Shown here piece by piece: positions 1-8,799 of a DNA stretch of 64,000 nt (the stretch's first letter is position 1; each line of letters opens with the position of its first letter). This DNA is from Pseudomonas sp. PB101 (lineage in GTDB: Bacteria; Pseudomonadota; Gammaproteobacteria; Pseudomonadales; Pseudomonadaceae), in the NCBI RefSeq assembly GCF_009764265.1, contig NZ_RWIR01000089.1:1-64000 (forward strand), in the 5' to 3' direction. Under the pieces are notes generated by a model. That model made no database searches. It saw only the letters and a program-made list of their open reading frames with translations, and was not told where the DNA came from. Position numbers and translations under genes: made by a program.

Positions 1-9
1 TTGAGGGTG

Positions 10-36
10 CCATCGCCGGCAAGCCGGCTCCTACAG
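10..36. repeat. Single REP element at window edge
   Basis: The sequence carries the CCGGCAAGCCGG core followed by CTCCTACA, the same REP core as the arms at 8638-8725 and 49141-49227. A partner arm, if present, lies outside the window. Confidence 0.6.
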
Positions 37-46
37 TAATAAAAAA

Positions 47-72
47 GGCGATCCTTGCGGATCGCCTTTTTT
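47..72 (-). terminator. Intrinsic terminator after sspB
   Basis: An 8-bp perfect stem (GGCGATCC / GGATCGCC, 4-nt loop) is flanked by A- and T-runs, so it can act in both directions. It lies just past the sspB stop codon and would end the sspA-sspB transcript. Confidence 0.85.
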
Positions 73-73
73 A

Positions 74-487
74 TTACTTCACCACTTTCAGGCTGGGTCG
101 ACCGCTAGGACGCGGCGGTTCACTGTCCGGTGGCGGAAGATCGTCATCCGGCTCGATCTCTTCGTCCTCGCCCATCGGCGATTCCAGATCGAACACCATG
201 CCTTGGCCGTTCTCCCGGGCGTAGATACCCAGGATCGACGCAACAGGCACGTACAAGGTGTGCGGCACGCCACCAAAGCGCCCCTCGAAACTGACCGCCT
301 CGTTATCCATGTGCAAATGGCGCACGGCTTGCGGCGAAACGTTCAGAACGATCTGCCCGTCGCTGGCAAAGCCTTGAGGCACCTGCACCGACGGATACTC
401 GGAATTGACCAGCATGTGCGGGGTGCAATCGTTGTCCACAATCCACTCGTAGAGCGCGCGGACCAGATAAGGTCGACTGGAGTTCAT
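74..487 (-). CDS. sspB: ClpXP protease specificity-enhancing factor SspB
   Basis: SspB is the adaptor that tethers ssrA-tagged and other substrates to ClpX for degradation by ClpXP in the cytoplasm. The 137-aa product has the family layout: an N-terminal substrate-binding domain opening with SSRPYLVRALYEW, a flexible acidic and proline-rich linker from about residue 105, and a short basic C-terminal tail ending PSLKVVK that matches the ClpX-binding XB motif (LKVVK). It lies 16 bp downstream of sspA on the same strand, the usual operon. The ATG start is preceded by a good ribosome-binding site (AAGGAGC). No anomaly was seen. Confidence 0.95.
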   Translation of the reverse strand: MNSSRPYLVRALYEWIVDNDCTPHMLVNSEYPSVQVPQGFASDGQIVLNVSPQAVRHLHMDNEAVSFEGRFGGVPHTLYVPVASILGIYARENGQGMVFDLESPMGEDEEIEPDDDLPPPDSEPPRPSGRPSLKVVK

Positions 488-503
488 AGCGGCTCCTTAA
501 GCC

Positions 504-1121
504 TTAGCGCATGTCGCGTTCGACACCAGACAGACTCGCCTGGAATGCCTCACGCGCAAACTGGCGCTCCATGTAATCAAGCAGCGGCTTGGCTGGCCGC
601 GGCAGTTCTATACCCAGAATCGGCAATCGCCAGAGTATTGGCAATAGGCAGCAGTCCACCAGACTTTGTTCCTCGCTGAGGAAAAACGGCTTGTCGGCGA
701 ACAGTGGCGACACACCCGTCAGGCTTTCGCGCAGTTCTTTGCGGGCAACGGCACGGGCTGCTTCCTTGGTCCGCGAATCCAGAATCAGATCCACCAGACC
801 ACACCAGTCCCGCTGAATGCGGTGTATCAGCAGGCGACTGTTGGCACGCGCCACGGGATAAACCGGCAGTAGCGGCGGGTGCGGGTAACGCTCATCCAGA
901 TATTCCATCACCACAGTCGACTCCCACAACGCCAGGTCGCGGTCGACCAGGGTGGGCAAGCTGCCGTAAGGGTTCACCTCAATCAGTTTAGGCGGCTGGC
1001 GTCCAGCTTCCACGTAAATGATCTCGGCGCTGACACCCTTCTCTGCCAGTACGATGCGCACTCGGTGGGAATAGTGGTCGGCGGGGTCGGAGTAACAGGC
1101 CAACCGATTGGTCACGCCCAT
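504..1121 (-). CDS. sspA: Stringent starvation protein A (GST-fold, RNA polymerase-associated)
   Basis: SspA binds RNA polymerase and alters promoter choice during starvation and virulence regulation. At 205 aa it is the usual length. It has an N-terminal thioredoxin-like domain (residues about 8-85, containing [20 protein letters not shown]) and an all-alpha GST C-terminal domain (about 90-200). The thioredoxin-type cysteine of active GSTs is not evident, as expected for SspA. It is the first gene of the sspA-sspB pair. A GGAGGATCGCC ribosome-binding site precedes the ATG. The upstream neighbour petC reads the same way but is separated by 150 bp containing a long inverted repeat. Confidence 0.95.
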   Translation of the reverse strand: MGVTNRLACYSDPADHYSHRVRIVLAEKGVSAEIIYVEAGRQPPKLIEVNPYGSLPTLVDRDLALWESTVVMEYLDERYPHPPLLPVYPVARANSRLLIHRIQRDWCGLVDLILDSRTKEAARAVARKELRESLTGVSPLFADKPFFLSEEQSLVDCCLLPILWRLPILGIELPRPAKPLLDYMERQFAREAFQASLSGVERDMR

Positions 1122-1166
1122 GGCGATCCTCCTCGCTTGTAGAAATTATCGAAAGCTCAAAAACGA

Positions 1167-1242
1167 GCGCGCCCAGAGGGCGCCTCCCGCAGCGACTGGA
1201 TCACCAGTTTCGCTACATCTTCAGAGGCGCCCTTGGGCGCGC
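1167..1242. repeat. Long inverted repeat between petC and sspA (possible petABC terminator)
   Basis: Two arms of about 20 bp (1167-1186 and 1224-1242) are reverse complements except for one A/GA difference. Each arm is also a small hairpin on its own (GCGCCC..GGGCGC). It lies just downstream of petC and upstream of sspA. There is no T-run on the minus strand, so an intrinsic terminator role is uncertain. Confidence 0.55.
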
Positions 1243-1271
1243 GCGATTAACAGCAATAGCTTGAAGCTTTA

Positions 1272-2054
1272 TCAGTGCACGTCTTTCCAGTATTCGCGCT
1301 TGAGTAGGTAAGCAAATACGAAGAAGAACGCCAGGTACAACAATACGTATGTACCGATGCGCTGATGTTGCAGCTTAACCGGGTTAGCCGAGTAAGCCAG
1401 GAAGGTTACCAGATTCTTGACCTTCTCATCGAACTGCTCTTCGGTCAGGGCACCGCTTTTCGGCACGATGGTCAGTTGATCACATGCTTCATGAGTCAAT
1501 GGCGTGCCGGTCAGCGGATCGTATTGCTTCTTGCCGTCTTCGACGATCTGCACCTGCTTGCAACCAACCACCTGGCGACCTTGCAGGCCGGCCAGGACGT
1601 TAGGCATACCCACGTTCGGGAAAACCTTGTTGTTCACACCCCAGGGGCGCGACGGATCTTCGTAGAACGATTTCAGATAGCCATAGAGCCAGTCGGTACC
1701 ACGAACGCGGGCAACCAGGGTCAGGTCCGGCGGGGCCGCGCCAAACCAGGTCTTGGCGTCCGCCGGCTGCATGCCGATGCTCATGTGGTCGCCGATCTTG
1801 GCGCCGGTGAATACCAGTTTCTCCAGCATCAACTCATGGGGAATGCCCAGGTCGTCGGCAACACGCTCATAGCGTTGGAACTTGGCACTGTGGCAACCCA
1901 TGCAGTAGTTGGCGAACGTACGTGCGCCGTCCTGCATGGCAGCTTTATCGGAAACGTCGATGTCGACTTTTTCAAGCTCGGGGCCACCGTGTTCAGCTGC
2001 GAAAGCGAACACCGGCAGCGCAGCAAGCATCAAAACAGCAAATAGTTTTTTCAT
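1272..2054 (-). CDS. petC: Cytochrome c1 of the bc1 complex
   Basis: This is the membrane-anchored c-type cytochrome of complex III, which passes electrons from the Rieske centre to soluble cytochrome c. The 260-aa product has a cleavable signal peptide (MKKLFAVLM... to about residue 20), a heme-binding CMGCH at 51-55, and a single C-terminal anchor helix starting at YVLLYLAFFF. Of the possible starts, the ATG at 2054 is chosen because it gives a proper signal peptide and overlaps the petB stop (TGATG), which implies translational coupling. It is the third gene of the petA-petB-petC operon. Confidence 0.96.
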   Translation of the reverse strand: MKKLFAVLMLAALPVFAFAAEHGGPELEKVDIDVSDKAAMQDGARTFANYCMGCHSAKFQRYERVADDLGIPHELMLEKLVFTGAKIGDHMSIGMQPADAKTWFGAAPPDLTLVARVRGTDWLYGYLKSFYEDPSRPWGVNNKVFPNVGMPNVLAGLQGRQVVGCKQVQIVEDGKKQYDPLTGTPLTHEACDQLTIVPKSGALTEEQFDEKVKNLVTFLAYSANPVKLQHQRIGTYVLLYLAFFFVFAYLLKREYWKDVH

Positions 2055-3268
2055 CAGCCAGTCACCCTTTCCGGAACCGGTTTGGTCTTCTCGAGCCTGG
2101 TGTAGAACGGCATCAGAATGAAGTAGGCGAAGTACAGGAAAGTACATACCTGCGACAGCAACGTACGGCCAGGGGTTGGAGCCAATACGCCCAACACGCC
2201 CAGGATCACGAACGAGATGCAGAACACCCAGAGCCAGATCTTGCTCAGCCAGCCCTTGTAGCGCATCGACTTGACCGGACTACGGTCCAGCCATGGCAGG
2301 ACGAACAGCACAGCAATGGCCGCGCCCATGGCGATAACACCCAGGAGCTTGTCCGGAATCGCACGCAAGATCGCGTAGAACGGGGTGAAGTACCAGACCG
2401 GAGCGATGTGCTCTGGGGTCTTGAAGGCGTTCGCCACTTCAAAGTTAGGCTTCTCGAGGAAGTAGCCGCCCATTTCCGGGAAGAAGAACACGATCGAACA
2501 GAAGATGAACAGGAACACCACCACGCCGACGATATCTTTCACGGTGTAGTACGGGTGGAAGGCAATGCCGTCCAGCGGTATGCCGTTTTCGTCCTTGTGT
2601 TTCTTGATGTCCACGCCGTCCGGGTTATTCGAACCCACTTCATGCAACGCCAGGATGTGCAGCACGACCAGACCCAGGATAACGATCGGCAGGGCAACCA
2701 CGTGCAAGGCGAAGAAGCGGTTCAGGGTAATGCCGGAAATCAGGTAGTCACCACGAATCCACTGGGTCAGGTCGTTGCCGATGACCGGGATCGCACCGAA
2801 CAGCGAGATGATCACCTGGGCACCCCAGTAGGACATCTGGCCCCACGGCAGCAGGTAACCCATGAAGGCTTCGGCCATCAGCGCCAGGTAGATCAGCATG
2901 CCGAAGACCCACACCAGTTCGCGCGGCTTCTGGTACGAACCGTAGAGCAAGCCACGGAACATGTGCAGATAGACCACGATGAAGAACGCCGAAGCGCCGG
3001 TGGAGTGCAGCAGACGCAGGATCGAGCCGTACTCGACGTCGCGCATGATGTATTCGACGGAAGCAAACGCCTCTTCCGCCGACGGGTTGTAGCTCATGGT
3101 CAGCCAGACGCCGGTAACGATCTGGTTGACCAGAACGAGCAGCGCCAGGGAGCCAAAGAAGTAGAAGAAGTTGAAGTTCTTCGGAGCGTAATACTTGCTG
3201 AGATGGTCTTCCCACATCTTGGTCGCGGGAAAGCGTGCATCAACCCAATCCATGAACTTGCTCATCAC
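2054..3268 (-). CDS. petB: Cytochrome b of the bc1 complex
   Basis: This is the heme b subunit of ubiquinol-cytochrome c reductase in the inner membrane, carrying the Qo and Qi quinone sites. At 404 aa it has eight or nine hydrophobic helices, the histidines expected for two b hemes in the first four helices, and the quinol-site PEW-type motif region (HIAPVWYFTPFYAIL; here PVW replaces PEW). The C-terminal third continues as extra helices. The gene overlaps petA by 4 bp (ATGA) and petC by 1 bp, so the three are coupled. The family assignment is firm. Confidence 0.96.
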   Translation of the reverse strand: MMSKFMDWVDARFPATKMWEDHLSKYYAPKNFNFFYFFGSLALLVLVNQIVTGVWLTMSYNPSAEEAFASVEYIMRDVEYGSILRLLHSTGASAFFIVVYLHMFRGLLYGSYQKPRELVWVFGMLIYLALMAEAFMGYLLPWGQMSYWGAQVIISLFGAIPVIGNDLTQWIRGDYLISGITLNRFFALHVVALPIVILGLVVLHILALHEVGSNNPDGVDIKKHKDENGIPLDGIAFHPYYTVKDIVGVVVFLFIFCSIVFFFPEMGGYFLEKPNFEVANAFKTPEHIAPVWYFTPFYAILRAIPDKLLGVIAMGAAIAVLFVLPWLDRSPVKSMRYKGWLSKIWLWVFCISFVILGVLGVLAPTPGRTLLSQVCTFLYFAYFILMPFYTRLEKTKPVPERVTG

Positions 3269-3858
3269 GCTTTCTCCGTATCGACGCCAATGATAATGAT
3301 CTCATCGGTCTCATAGGAATGCGGGGGAACTGGCAGGTTCAAAGGCGCAGGTTGCGACTTGTAGACGCGGCCAGCCAGATCGTAGTGAGAACCGTGGCAA
3401 GGGCAGAAATAACCGCCTACCCAGTCTTTACCCAAATCCGCAGGTGCCACTTCAGGACGGAAGGTCGGCGAGCAACCCAGGTGCGTGCAGATACCGATCA
3501 GCAGCAGGACCTCAGGCTTGATCGAACGGGTTTCGGGATCAACGTAAGTCGGTTGTGTCGAGCTCTTGGAGTCCGGGTCAGCGAGCTGGCCCTCGATCTT
3601 CTTCAGGTTCCCCAGGATTTCCGGTGTACGGCGGACGATGAACACCGGTTGGCCGCGCCATTCAGCAATCATCTGCTGGCCTGGCTCGACTTTACTGACA
3701 TTCACTTTCACCGGTGCACCTGCGGCTTTCGCCTTGGCACTGGGAAACCATGACCCCACGAACGGGACCGCAGCCCCCACCGCTCCTGCAGCACCCACCA
3801 CGGATGTGGCTGCTACCAAGAAGCGACGCCGGCCTGTATTCACGCCGTCATTGCTCAT
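3265..3858 (-). CDS. petA: Rieske iron-sulfur protein of the bc1 complex
   Basis: This carries the 2Fe-2S cluster that takes the first electron from quinol. The 197-aa protein starts with a twin-arginine type sequence (TGRRRFLVAA) and a hydrophobic anchor (about residues 13-40), as usual for Tat-inserted Rieske proteins. The cluster ligands are visible as CTHLGC (C124, H126, C129) and CPCHGSH (C152, C154, H155). It is the first gene of the petABC operon. A candidate promoter is seen about 150 bp upstream. Confidence 0.97.
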   Translation of the reverse strand: MSNDGVNTGRRRFLVAATSVVGAAGAVGAAVPFVGSWFPSAKAKAAGAPVKVNVSKVEPGQQMIAEWRGQPVFIVRRTPEILGNLKKIEGQLADPDSKSSTQPTYVDPETRSIKPEVLLLIGICTHLGCSPTFRPEVAPADLGKDWVGGYFCPCHGSHYDLAGRVYKSQPAPLNLPVPPHSYETDEIIIIGVDTEKA

Positions 3859-4004
3859 TCAGTCCTCTCCCATCAGCTTTGTGGCCTGTTAAATCAGGCA
3901 TCTACTAAGTAAAACTATGTACTTATAAAAATTTTGCCGAATGGTAATGAAAAGCCCCAATTCTGACAAGGTAATTACCGGAGCCCATCACCCCCAAGCC
4001 TTGT

Positions 4005-4032
4005 AGTATAGGGCGTCTGCGGATGTGGCAAG
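4005..4032 (-). promoter_or_regulatory. Candidate sigma-70 promoter of petABC
   Basis: On the minus strand, CTTGCC (4027-4032) and TATACT (4005-4010) are separated by 16 bp and lie upstream of petA. The -10 is strong and the -35 is moderate. This is inferred from consensus only. Confidence 0.5.
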
Positions 4033-4068
4033 TTGTCACAGCGCAATTCTTTGATAAATCGCAGACAT

Positions 4069-4111
4069 AAAAAAACGCCCAGCTCCGTGAGGAAACTGGG
4101 CGTTCTTTTTT
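4069..4111 (-). terminator. Intrinsic terminator after rpsI
   Basis: The stem AACGCCCAG / CTGGGCGTT is followed by a run of T on the plus strand and preceded by a run of A, so it terminates the minus-strand rplM-rpsI transcript. It sits 16 bp past the rpsI stop. Confidence 0.8.
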
Positions 4112-4126
4112 GAACGTGAAAGCGAA

Positions 4127-4519
4127 TTAACGCTTCGAGTACTGCGGACGCTTACGCGCTTTACGCAGACCGACTTTCTTACGTTCAACTTCACGAGCAT
4201 CGCGGGTTACGAAGCCGGCTTTACGCAGGGCGCTGCGCAGAGTCTCGTCGTAGTCCATCAGAGCACGAGTGATGCCGTGGCGGATTGCGCCAGCCTGACC
4301 ACTCACACCACCGCCGATCACGGTGACGTAGATGTCGAACTTCTCGACAGTCTCAGTCAATTCCAGCGGCTGACGAACTACCATGCGGGCAGTTTCGCGG
4401 CCGAAGAAATTATCCAGCGAACGGTTGTTGATGGAGATGTTACCAGTACCCGGACGCAGGAAAACGCGTGCGGTTGCGGTCTTGCGACGGCCAGTGCCGT
4501 AATTTTGAGTCGCCGACAT
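4127..4519 (-). CDS. rpsI: 30S ribosomal protein S9
   Basis: This is the small-subunit protein whose C-terminal tail reaches the P-site tRNA. The 130-aa product has the family N-terminus ([18 protein letters not shown]), the central [15 protein letters not shown] segment and the diagnostic basic tail [11 protein letters not shown]. It lies 14 bp after rplM in the usual rplM-rpsI operon and is followed by a clear terminator. Confidence 0.98.
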   Translation of the reverse strand: MSATQNYGTGRRKTATARVFLRPGTGNISINNRSLDNFFGRETARMVVRQPLELTETVEKFDIYVTVIGGGVSGQAGAIRHGITRALMDYDETLRSALRKAGFVTRDAREVERKKVGLRKARKRPQYSKR

Positions 4520-4533
4520 AATGTACTATTCCG

Positions 4534-4962
4534 TTAAAACTTCAGTTCTTGGGGCTGCTGAGCAGTATGTGGGTGTGCAGCGCCCGCATAGACTTTCAGC
4601 TTACGGTACATGTCGCGACCCAGCGGGTTCTTAGGCAGCATGCCTTTTACCGCGGTCTCGATCACGCGCTCAGGGGCCTTGGCGATCAGCTTTTCAAAGT
4701 TGATCGACTTGATGCCGCCCGGGAAACCGGAGTGGGAGTAGTAGATTTTGTCAGTGGTTTTAGCACCGGTAACACGGATCTGCTCAGCGTTGATTACGAC
4801 GATGTAGTCGCCGGTGTCAACGTGAGGAGTGTACTCAGGCTTGTGCTTGCCACGCAGACGGCTCGCGATTTCGGTGGCCAGACGACCCAGGGTCTGACCA
4901 GCAGCGTCGACGACAAACCAGTCGCGCTTTACTGTTTCCGGTTTAGCAGTAAAAGTCTTCAT
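4534..4962 (-). CDS. rplM: 50S ribosomal protein L13
   Basis: This is an early-assembly large-subunit protein. At 142 aa it has full family length. It begins [15 protein letters not shown] and contains the conserved segments [17 protein letters not shown] and [18 protein letters not shown]. It is the first gene of the rplM-rpsI operon, with a strong promoter about 45 bp upstream. Confidence 0.98.
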   Translation of the reverse strand: MKTFTAKPETVKRDWFVVDAAGQTLGRLATEIASRLRGKHKPEYTPHVDTGDYIVVINAEQIRVTGAKTTDKIYYSHSGFPGGIKSINFEKLIAKAPERVIETAVKGMLPKNPLGRDMYRKLKVYAGAAHPHTAQQPQELKF

Positions 4963-5003
4963 TCTTTATAGCCTCAGGGGCCGCCCTGTAAATTAGACGG
5001 CGG

Positions 5004-5032
5004 ATCTTACTGAATAGTGCGTACTTTGACAA
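5004..5032 (-). promoter_or_regulatory. sigma-70 promoter of rplM-rpsI
   Basis: On the minus strand, TTGTCA (5027-5032) and TAAGAT (5004-5009) are spaced by exactly 17 bp. They lie 42-70 bp before the rplM start, and no other ORF intervenes. Confidence 0.7.
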
Positions 5033-5207
5033 GTCAAAGGCAGCCGGATACAGACGCTTTCGGGGGCTCGGGTCGGCGCGTCCGTTCAACGGCAAGATTC
5101 TTCGGCGGCGGCGCATCACTTCCACTGCAGAAAGAGGTGCGCAATTATGCAGATTGCGAAAAATAATTCAACCTGCTTTTATGATTGTTTTGCCCAAGGA
5201 GCACCCG

Positions 5208-6248
5208 ATGGACTATCGCCAGCTAGGCCGAACCAATCTGAACGTGAGCGCCATCTGCCTCGGAACCATGACCTGGGGCGAGCAAAACACCGAGGCAGAC
5301 GCCTTCGCCCAGATCGAGCGAGCCAAGAGCGCCGGGATCAACTTCATCGACACCGCCGAGATGTACCCGGTGCCACCCAAGGCTGAAACCTACGCCACCA
5401 CCGAACGCTACATCGGCAATTACTTCAAGAGCCGCGGTGACCGCGCCGACTGGATCCTGGCCAGCAAGATCGCCGGCCCCGGCAACACCATCGACTACAT
5501 CCGCGACAAAAACCTGCGTCACAACCGCCAGCACATCACTGAAGCGGTGGACGCCAGCCTCAAGCGCCTGCAAACCGACTATATCGACCTGTACCAACTG
5601 CACTGGCCGGAGCGCAGCACCAACTTTTTCGGACAGCTGGGCTACAAGCACCAGACCGAAGCCAACCTGACCCCGCTGGAGGACACGCTCGAAGCGCTGG
5701 ACGAGCAGGTCCGCGCCGGCAAGATCCGCCACATCGGCCTGTCCAATGAAACACCTTGGGGCACCATGCGCTTCCTGGCCCTGGCCGAAGCCCGCGGCTG
5801 GCCGCGTGCGGTATCGATCCAGAACCCGTACAACCTGCTCAACCGCAGCTTCGAAGTCGGCCTGGCGGAAATCGCCATCCGCGAGCAGTGCGGCCTGCTT
5901 GCCTATTCGCCGCTGGCGTTCGGTTTTCTGTCAGGCAAGTACGAAGGTGGCGCGCGCCCGCCAAAAGGTCGCCTGAGCCTCTACAGCCGCTTCAGCCGCT
6001 ATTTCAACCCGCAGTCGGAAGCAGCCTGCAGCCGTTACGTGGCCCTGGCCCGCGAACACGGCCTGGACCCGGCGCAAATGGCCCTGGCGTTCGTGACGCA
6101 GCAGCCGTTCGTGACCAGCAACATCATTGGCGCGACCACGATGGAACAACTGGAGAGCAACATCGCCAGTTTCGACCTGAAGCTGTCGGAGGAGGTACTG
6201 GAAGGGATCGAGGCAATTCACAAGGATCATCCGAACCCGGCGCCTTGA
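5208..6248 (+). CDS. Aldo/keto reductase, Tas-like
   Basis: This is an NADPH-dependent carbonyl reductase of the aldo/keto reductase superfamily, closest in layout to E. coli Tas. The 346-aa TIM-barrel protein starts MDYRQLGRTNLNVS. The catalytic tetrad is visible as the Asp and Tyr of FIDTAEMYP, the Lys of ILASKIAG and the His of YQLHWPER. The nucleotide-binding end reads FVTSNIIGATTMEQL. The ATG at 5208 is preferred over an in-frame start 54 bp upstream because AAGGA sits 8 bp before it. It is a single gene between the rplM promoter and a REP element. The substrate is unknown. Confidence 0.88.
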   Translation: MDYRQLGRTNLNVSAICLGTMTWGEQNTEADAFAQIERAKSAGINFIDTAEMYPVPPKAETYATTERYIGNYFKSRGDRADWILASKIAGPGNTIDYIRDKNLRHNRQHITEAVDASLKRLQTDYIDLYQLHWPERSTNFFGQLGYKHQTEANLTPLEDTLEALDEQVRAGKIRHIGLSNETPWGTMRFLALAEARGWPRAVSIQNPYNLLNRSFEVGLAEIAIREQCGLLAYSPLAFGFLSGKYEGGARPPKGRLSLYSRFSRYFNPQSEAACSRYVALAREHGLDPAQMALAFVTQQPFVTSNIIGATTMEQLESNIASFDLKLSEEVLEGIEAIHKDHPNPAP

Positions 6249-6263
6249 TTGATTCATAACCCC

Positions 6264-6312
6264 AATCGCGGGCAAGCCCGCTCCCACAGGGATTACGCCG
6301 TACCTGTGGGAG
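6264..6312. repeat. REP element with degenerate partner
   Basis: A full REP arm (ATCGCGGGCAAGCCCGCTCCCACAGG) is followed about 20 bp later by a truncated inverse arm (CCTGTGGGAGCAA). It lies between two convergent genes. Confidence 0.75.
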
Positions 6313-6346
6313 CAACTGTCTTCACCATGCCACTCGTCACCGCAAA

Positions 6347-7483
6347 TCAAAGCGACCGCGCAATGATTTCCTTCATGATTTCATTGGTCCCGGCATAAAT
6401 CCGCTGCACCCGCGCGTCCGCCCACGCCCGCGCGATCGGGTACTCCCACATGAATCCATAACCGCCGTGCAACTGCACACACTCGTCGAGCACCTTGCAT
6501 TGCAGGTCGGTGCCCCAGTACTTGGCCATCGCCGCGGTCGGCACGTCGAGCTTGCCTTGCAGGTGCAGTTCCAGGCAGCGGTCGACGAAGACCCGGCCGA
6601 TCTGGATTTCCGTGGCCATCTCGGCCAATTTGAAGCGGGTATTCTGGAAATCCGCGATCGACTTGCCGAACGCCTTGCGCTCGCGGGTGTAGTCCAGGGT
6701 CCACTGCAGCGCCGCTTCAGCTGAAGCCAGCCCGCCAATGGCCACGGTGAGTCGCTCCTGGGGCAACTCCTGCATCAGATAGGCAAAGCCCATCCCGGCC
6801 TGGCCCAGCAGGTTTTCCTTGGGCACACGCACGTCCTGGAAGAACAGCTCCGAGGTGTCCTGGGCTTTCATCCCGACCTTCTCCAGACGCTTGCCCTTGT
6901 CAAAGCCTGGTGTGTCGGCCTCCACCAGAAACAGACTGGTGCCCTTCGCGCCAGCCTTTGGATCGGTCTTGGCGACGACGATCACCAGATCGGCCAGGTA
7001 ACCATTGGTGATGAATGTCTTGGAGCCATTGATCACGTATTCATCGCCATCGAGCACAGCCGTGGTTTTCACCCCTTGCAGATCAGAACCGGCGCCCGGC
7101 TCGGTCATGGCGATCGCGGTGACCATCTCGCCGGACACCAGTTTCGGCAGGTACTTGTGCTTCAACGCTTCACTGCCGTAATGCAGGATGTACGGCGCCA
7201 CGATGTCCGAATGCAGGGAAAAACCGATGCCGGTCAGGCCCAAACGCCCCACTTCCTCGATCACCACCGCACTGTAGAGAAAGTCCGCGCCCAGGCCGCC
7301 GTACTCTTCCGGCAAGTGCGAGCACAGCATCCCCGCCTCCCCTGCCTTGTTCCACAGCTTGCGGTCGATATAGCCCTGTTTTTCCCATTGCCCATGGAAC
7401 GGCACCGCCTCTTTTTCGAGGAACGTGCGCACGCTGTCGCGAAAGAGCTCGTGCTCGGAACTGAACAGGGTTCTGGGGATCAT
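6347..7483 (-). CDS. Acyl-CoA dehydrogenase (long-chain / isovaleryl type active site)
   Basis: This is a flavoenzyme for alpha,beta-dehydrogenation of an acyl-CoA thioester, passing electrons to ETF. The 378-aa protein has the three-domain family layout: an N-terminal helical domain, a beta domain with AIAMTEPGAGSDL and FITNG, and a C-terminal helical domain with RKAFGKSI and LHGGYGFMWEYP. The usual MCAD catalytic Glu of the YEGT motif is replaced (IYAGTNE), and a Glu is present at LPQERL (about residue 244), as in long-chain and isovaleryl-CoA dehydrogenases. The ATG at 7483 is chosen over 7570 for its AAAGGTG ribosome-binding site and match to the family N-terminus. It is divergent from a GlxA-type regulator that may control it. 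Confidence 0.9.
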   Translation of the reverse strand: MIPRTLFSSEHELFRDSVRTFLEKEAVPFHGQWEKQGYIDRKLWNKAGEAGMLCSHLPEEYGGLGADFLYSAVVIEEVGRLGLTGIGFSLHSDIVAPYILHYGSEALKHKYLPKLVSGEMVTAIAMTEPGAGSDLQGVKTTAVLDGDEYVINGSKTFITNGYLADLVIVVAKTDPKAGAKGTSLFLVEADTPGFDKGKRLEKVGMKAQDTSELFFQDVRVPKENLLGQAGMGFAYLMQELPQERLTVAIGGLASAEAALQWTLDYTRERKAFGKSIADFQNTRFKLAEMATEIQIGRVFVDRCLELHLQGKLDVPTAAMAKYWGTDLQCKVLDECVQLHGGYGFMWEYPIARAWADARVQRIYAGTNEIMKEIIARSL

Positions 7484-7629
7484 GCGGCACCTTTTCTTTG
7501 TTTTTAGAAGGAGTTGACCTTCAGAGACTATGCCTCGCTTTCGACACAGGACACTGGACACATCCGACAAAAAATAAGACGATCCAGCCGTCTGGTGACC
7601 ACTTCCCCCTATAAAAATAAAGTTGAATT

Positions 7630-8625
7630 ATGTCTAACCAAGCCTCCACGCCATTGCGGCGCGTCAGCATCCTGGCCATCGACCGGGTTTTCGCTTCCAC
7701 CCTCTTGCAAGCCAAGGATTTCTTCCACCTCGCCAGCCTGCGCTACGGCAAACAGCTGGGCCAGGGCCTGACACCGGCGTTCGAAACCCGCCTGGTCAGC
7801 CCCGATGGCAAACCGGTCAACACCTTCAGCGATGTGATGATTCCGGTGGACGGCGGACTGGAAAACGCCGATATCATCGTGCTTCCCGCGTTCTGGGACG
7901 ATTTCGACAGCCTGTGCAAACGCTACCCGCAAGTCCTGCCCTGGCTGCGCCAACAGCATGCGCGCGGTGCCGTACTGTGCGGCGAAGCCACCGGTGTGTT
8001 CTGGCTGGCCGAAGCCGGGCTGCTCAATGGCAAGGAAGCAACCACCTACTGGCGCTTCTTCAATGCTTTCGCCGAACGCTTCCCCCAGGTGCAACTCAAT
8101 CAGGACAAGCACCTGACCGACGCCGACAACCTGTACTGCGCAGGCGGCACCACCTCTGCGTGCGATCTGTACATTTACCTGATCGAGCGCTTCTGTGGCG
8201 CCAATGTGTCCCAGGCCGTGGCCCGGGACATTCTGTATGAGGTGCAGCGCAGCTACTCACCAGGACGCATCGGTTTTGGCGGCCAGAAACTGCACCAGGA
8301 CGTGATCATCCTGCAAATCCAGCACTGGCTCGAAGAACACTTCGCTGACAAGTTCCGCTTCGAAGACGTTGCCCGTGAACACGGCATGAGCATCCGCAAC
8401 TTCATGCGCCGCTTCCAGACCGCCACCGGTGACAAGCCGCTGCATTACCTGCAGCGCCTGCGCATCGAAACCGCCAAGGGCTTGCTGTCCGGCAGCCGCA
8501 AGAGCATCAAGACCATCAGTTACGAAGTCGGCTATGACGATGCGAGCTTCTTTGCGCGACTGTTCCGCCAGCACACGGAGTTGTCGCCGAATCAGTACCG
8601 GCAGCAGTTTCAGCAGGCGGCGTAG
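7630..8625 (+). CDS. GlxA family transcriptional regulator (DJ-1/PfpI + AraC HTH)
   Basis: This is a regulator with an amidotransferase-like sensor domain (residues about 10-190) joined to a C-terminal AraC DNA-binding domain (about 220-330; RFEDVAREHGMSIRNFMRRF and YEVGYDDASFFARLFRQHTELSPNQYR). The length of 331 aa is normal. The sensor has LCGEATGVFWLAEAGLL at the nucleophile-elbow position. There, Cys is followed by Gly-Glu, and enzymatic activity is not expected in this class. It is divergent from the acyl-CoA dehydrogenase with a 146-bp shared upstream region. The inducer is unknown. Relatives sense carnitine-, betaine- or arginine-type compounds. Confidence 0.87.
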   Translation: MSNQASTPLRRVSILAIDRVFASTLLQAKDFFHLASLRYGKQLGQGLTPAFETRLVSPDGKPVNTFSDVMIPVDGGLENADIIVLPAFWDDFDSLCKRYPQVLPWLRQQHARGAVLCGEATGVFWLAEAGLLNGKEATTYWRFFNAFAERFPQVQLNQDKHLTDADNLYCAGGTTSACDLYIYLIERFCGANVSQAVARDILYEVQRSYSPGRIGFGGQKLHQDVIILQIQHWLEEHFADKFRFEDVAREHGMSIRNFMRRFQTATGDKPLHYLQRLRIETAKGLLSGSRKSIKTISYEVGYDDASFFARLFRQHTELSPNQYRQQFQQAA

Positions 8626-8637
8626 GCTCAAATCAAT

Positions 8638-8725
8638 TGTAGGAGCCGGCTTGCTGGCGATTCAGACACCGCGGCTGAACAGGCAAACCGTGTAATCGTT
8701 CTTCGCCAGCAAGCCGGCTCCTACA
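8638..8725. repeat. REPIN (two inverted REP arms)
   Basis: The arms TGTAGGAGCCGGCTTGCTGGCGA and its inverse TCGCCAGCAAGCCGGCTCCTACA enclose about 40 bp of unrelated sequence, between convergent genes. Confidence 0.85.
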
Positions 8726-8753
8726 GGGATTGCGATGACGGGCGTTTTTGTGC

Positions 8754-8783
8754 AAAAAAAGGCCTGCAATAGCAGGCCTTTTT
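8754..8783 (-). terminator. Intrinsic terminator after zapE
   Basis: A 7-bp GC-rich stem (GGCCTGC / GCAGGCC, loop AATA) is flanked by A7 and T5, so it is usable on both strands. It lies 17 bp past the zapE stop. Confidence 0.85.
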
Positions 8784-8799
8784 GATTTTCCGAAATGTC

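Noticed and set aside
1922-3316. Long plus-strand ORF opposite petC and petB
   Set aside because: It is an antisense shadow caused by GC-rich third positions. The minus strand encodes unmistakable cytochromes with overlapping starts and stops.
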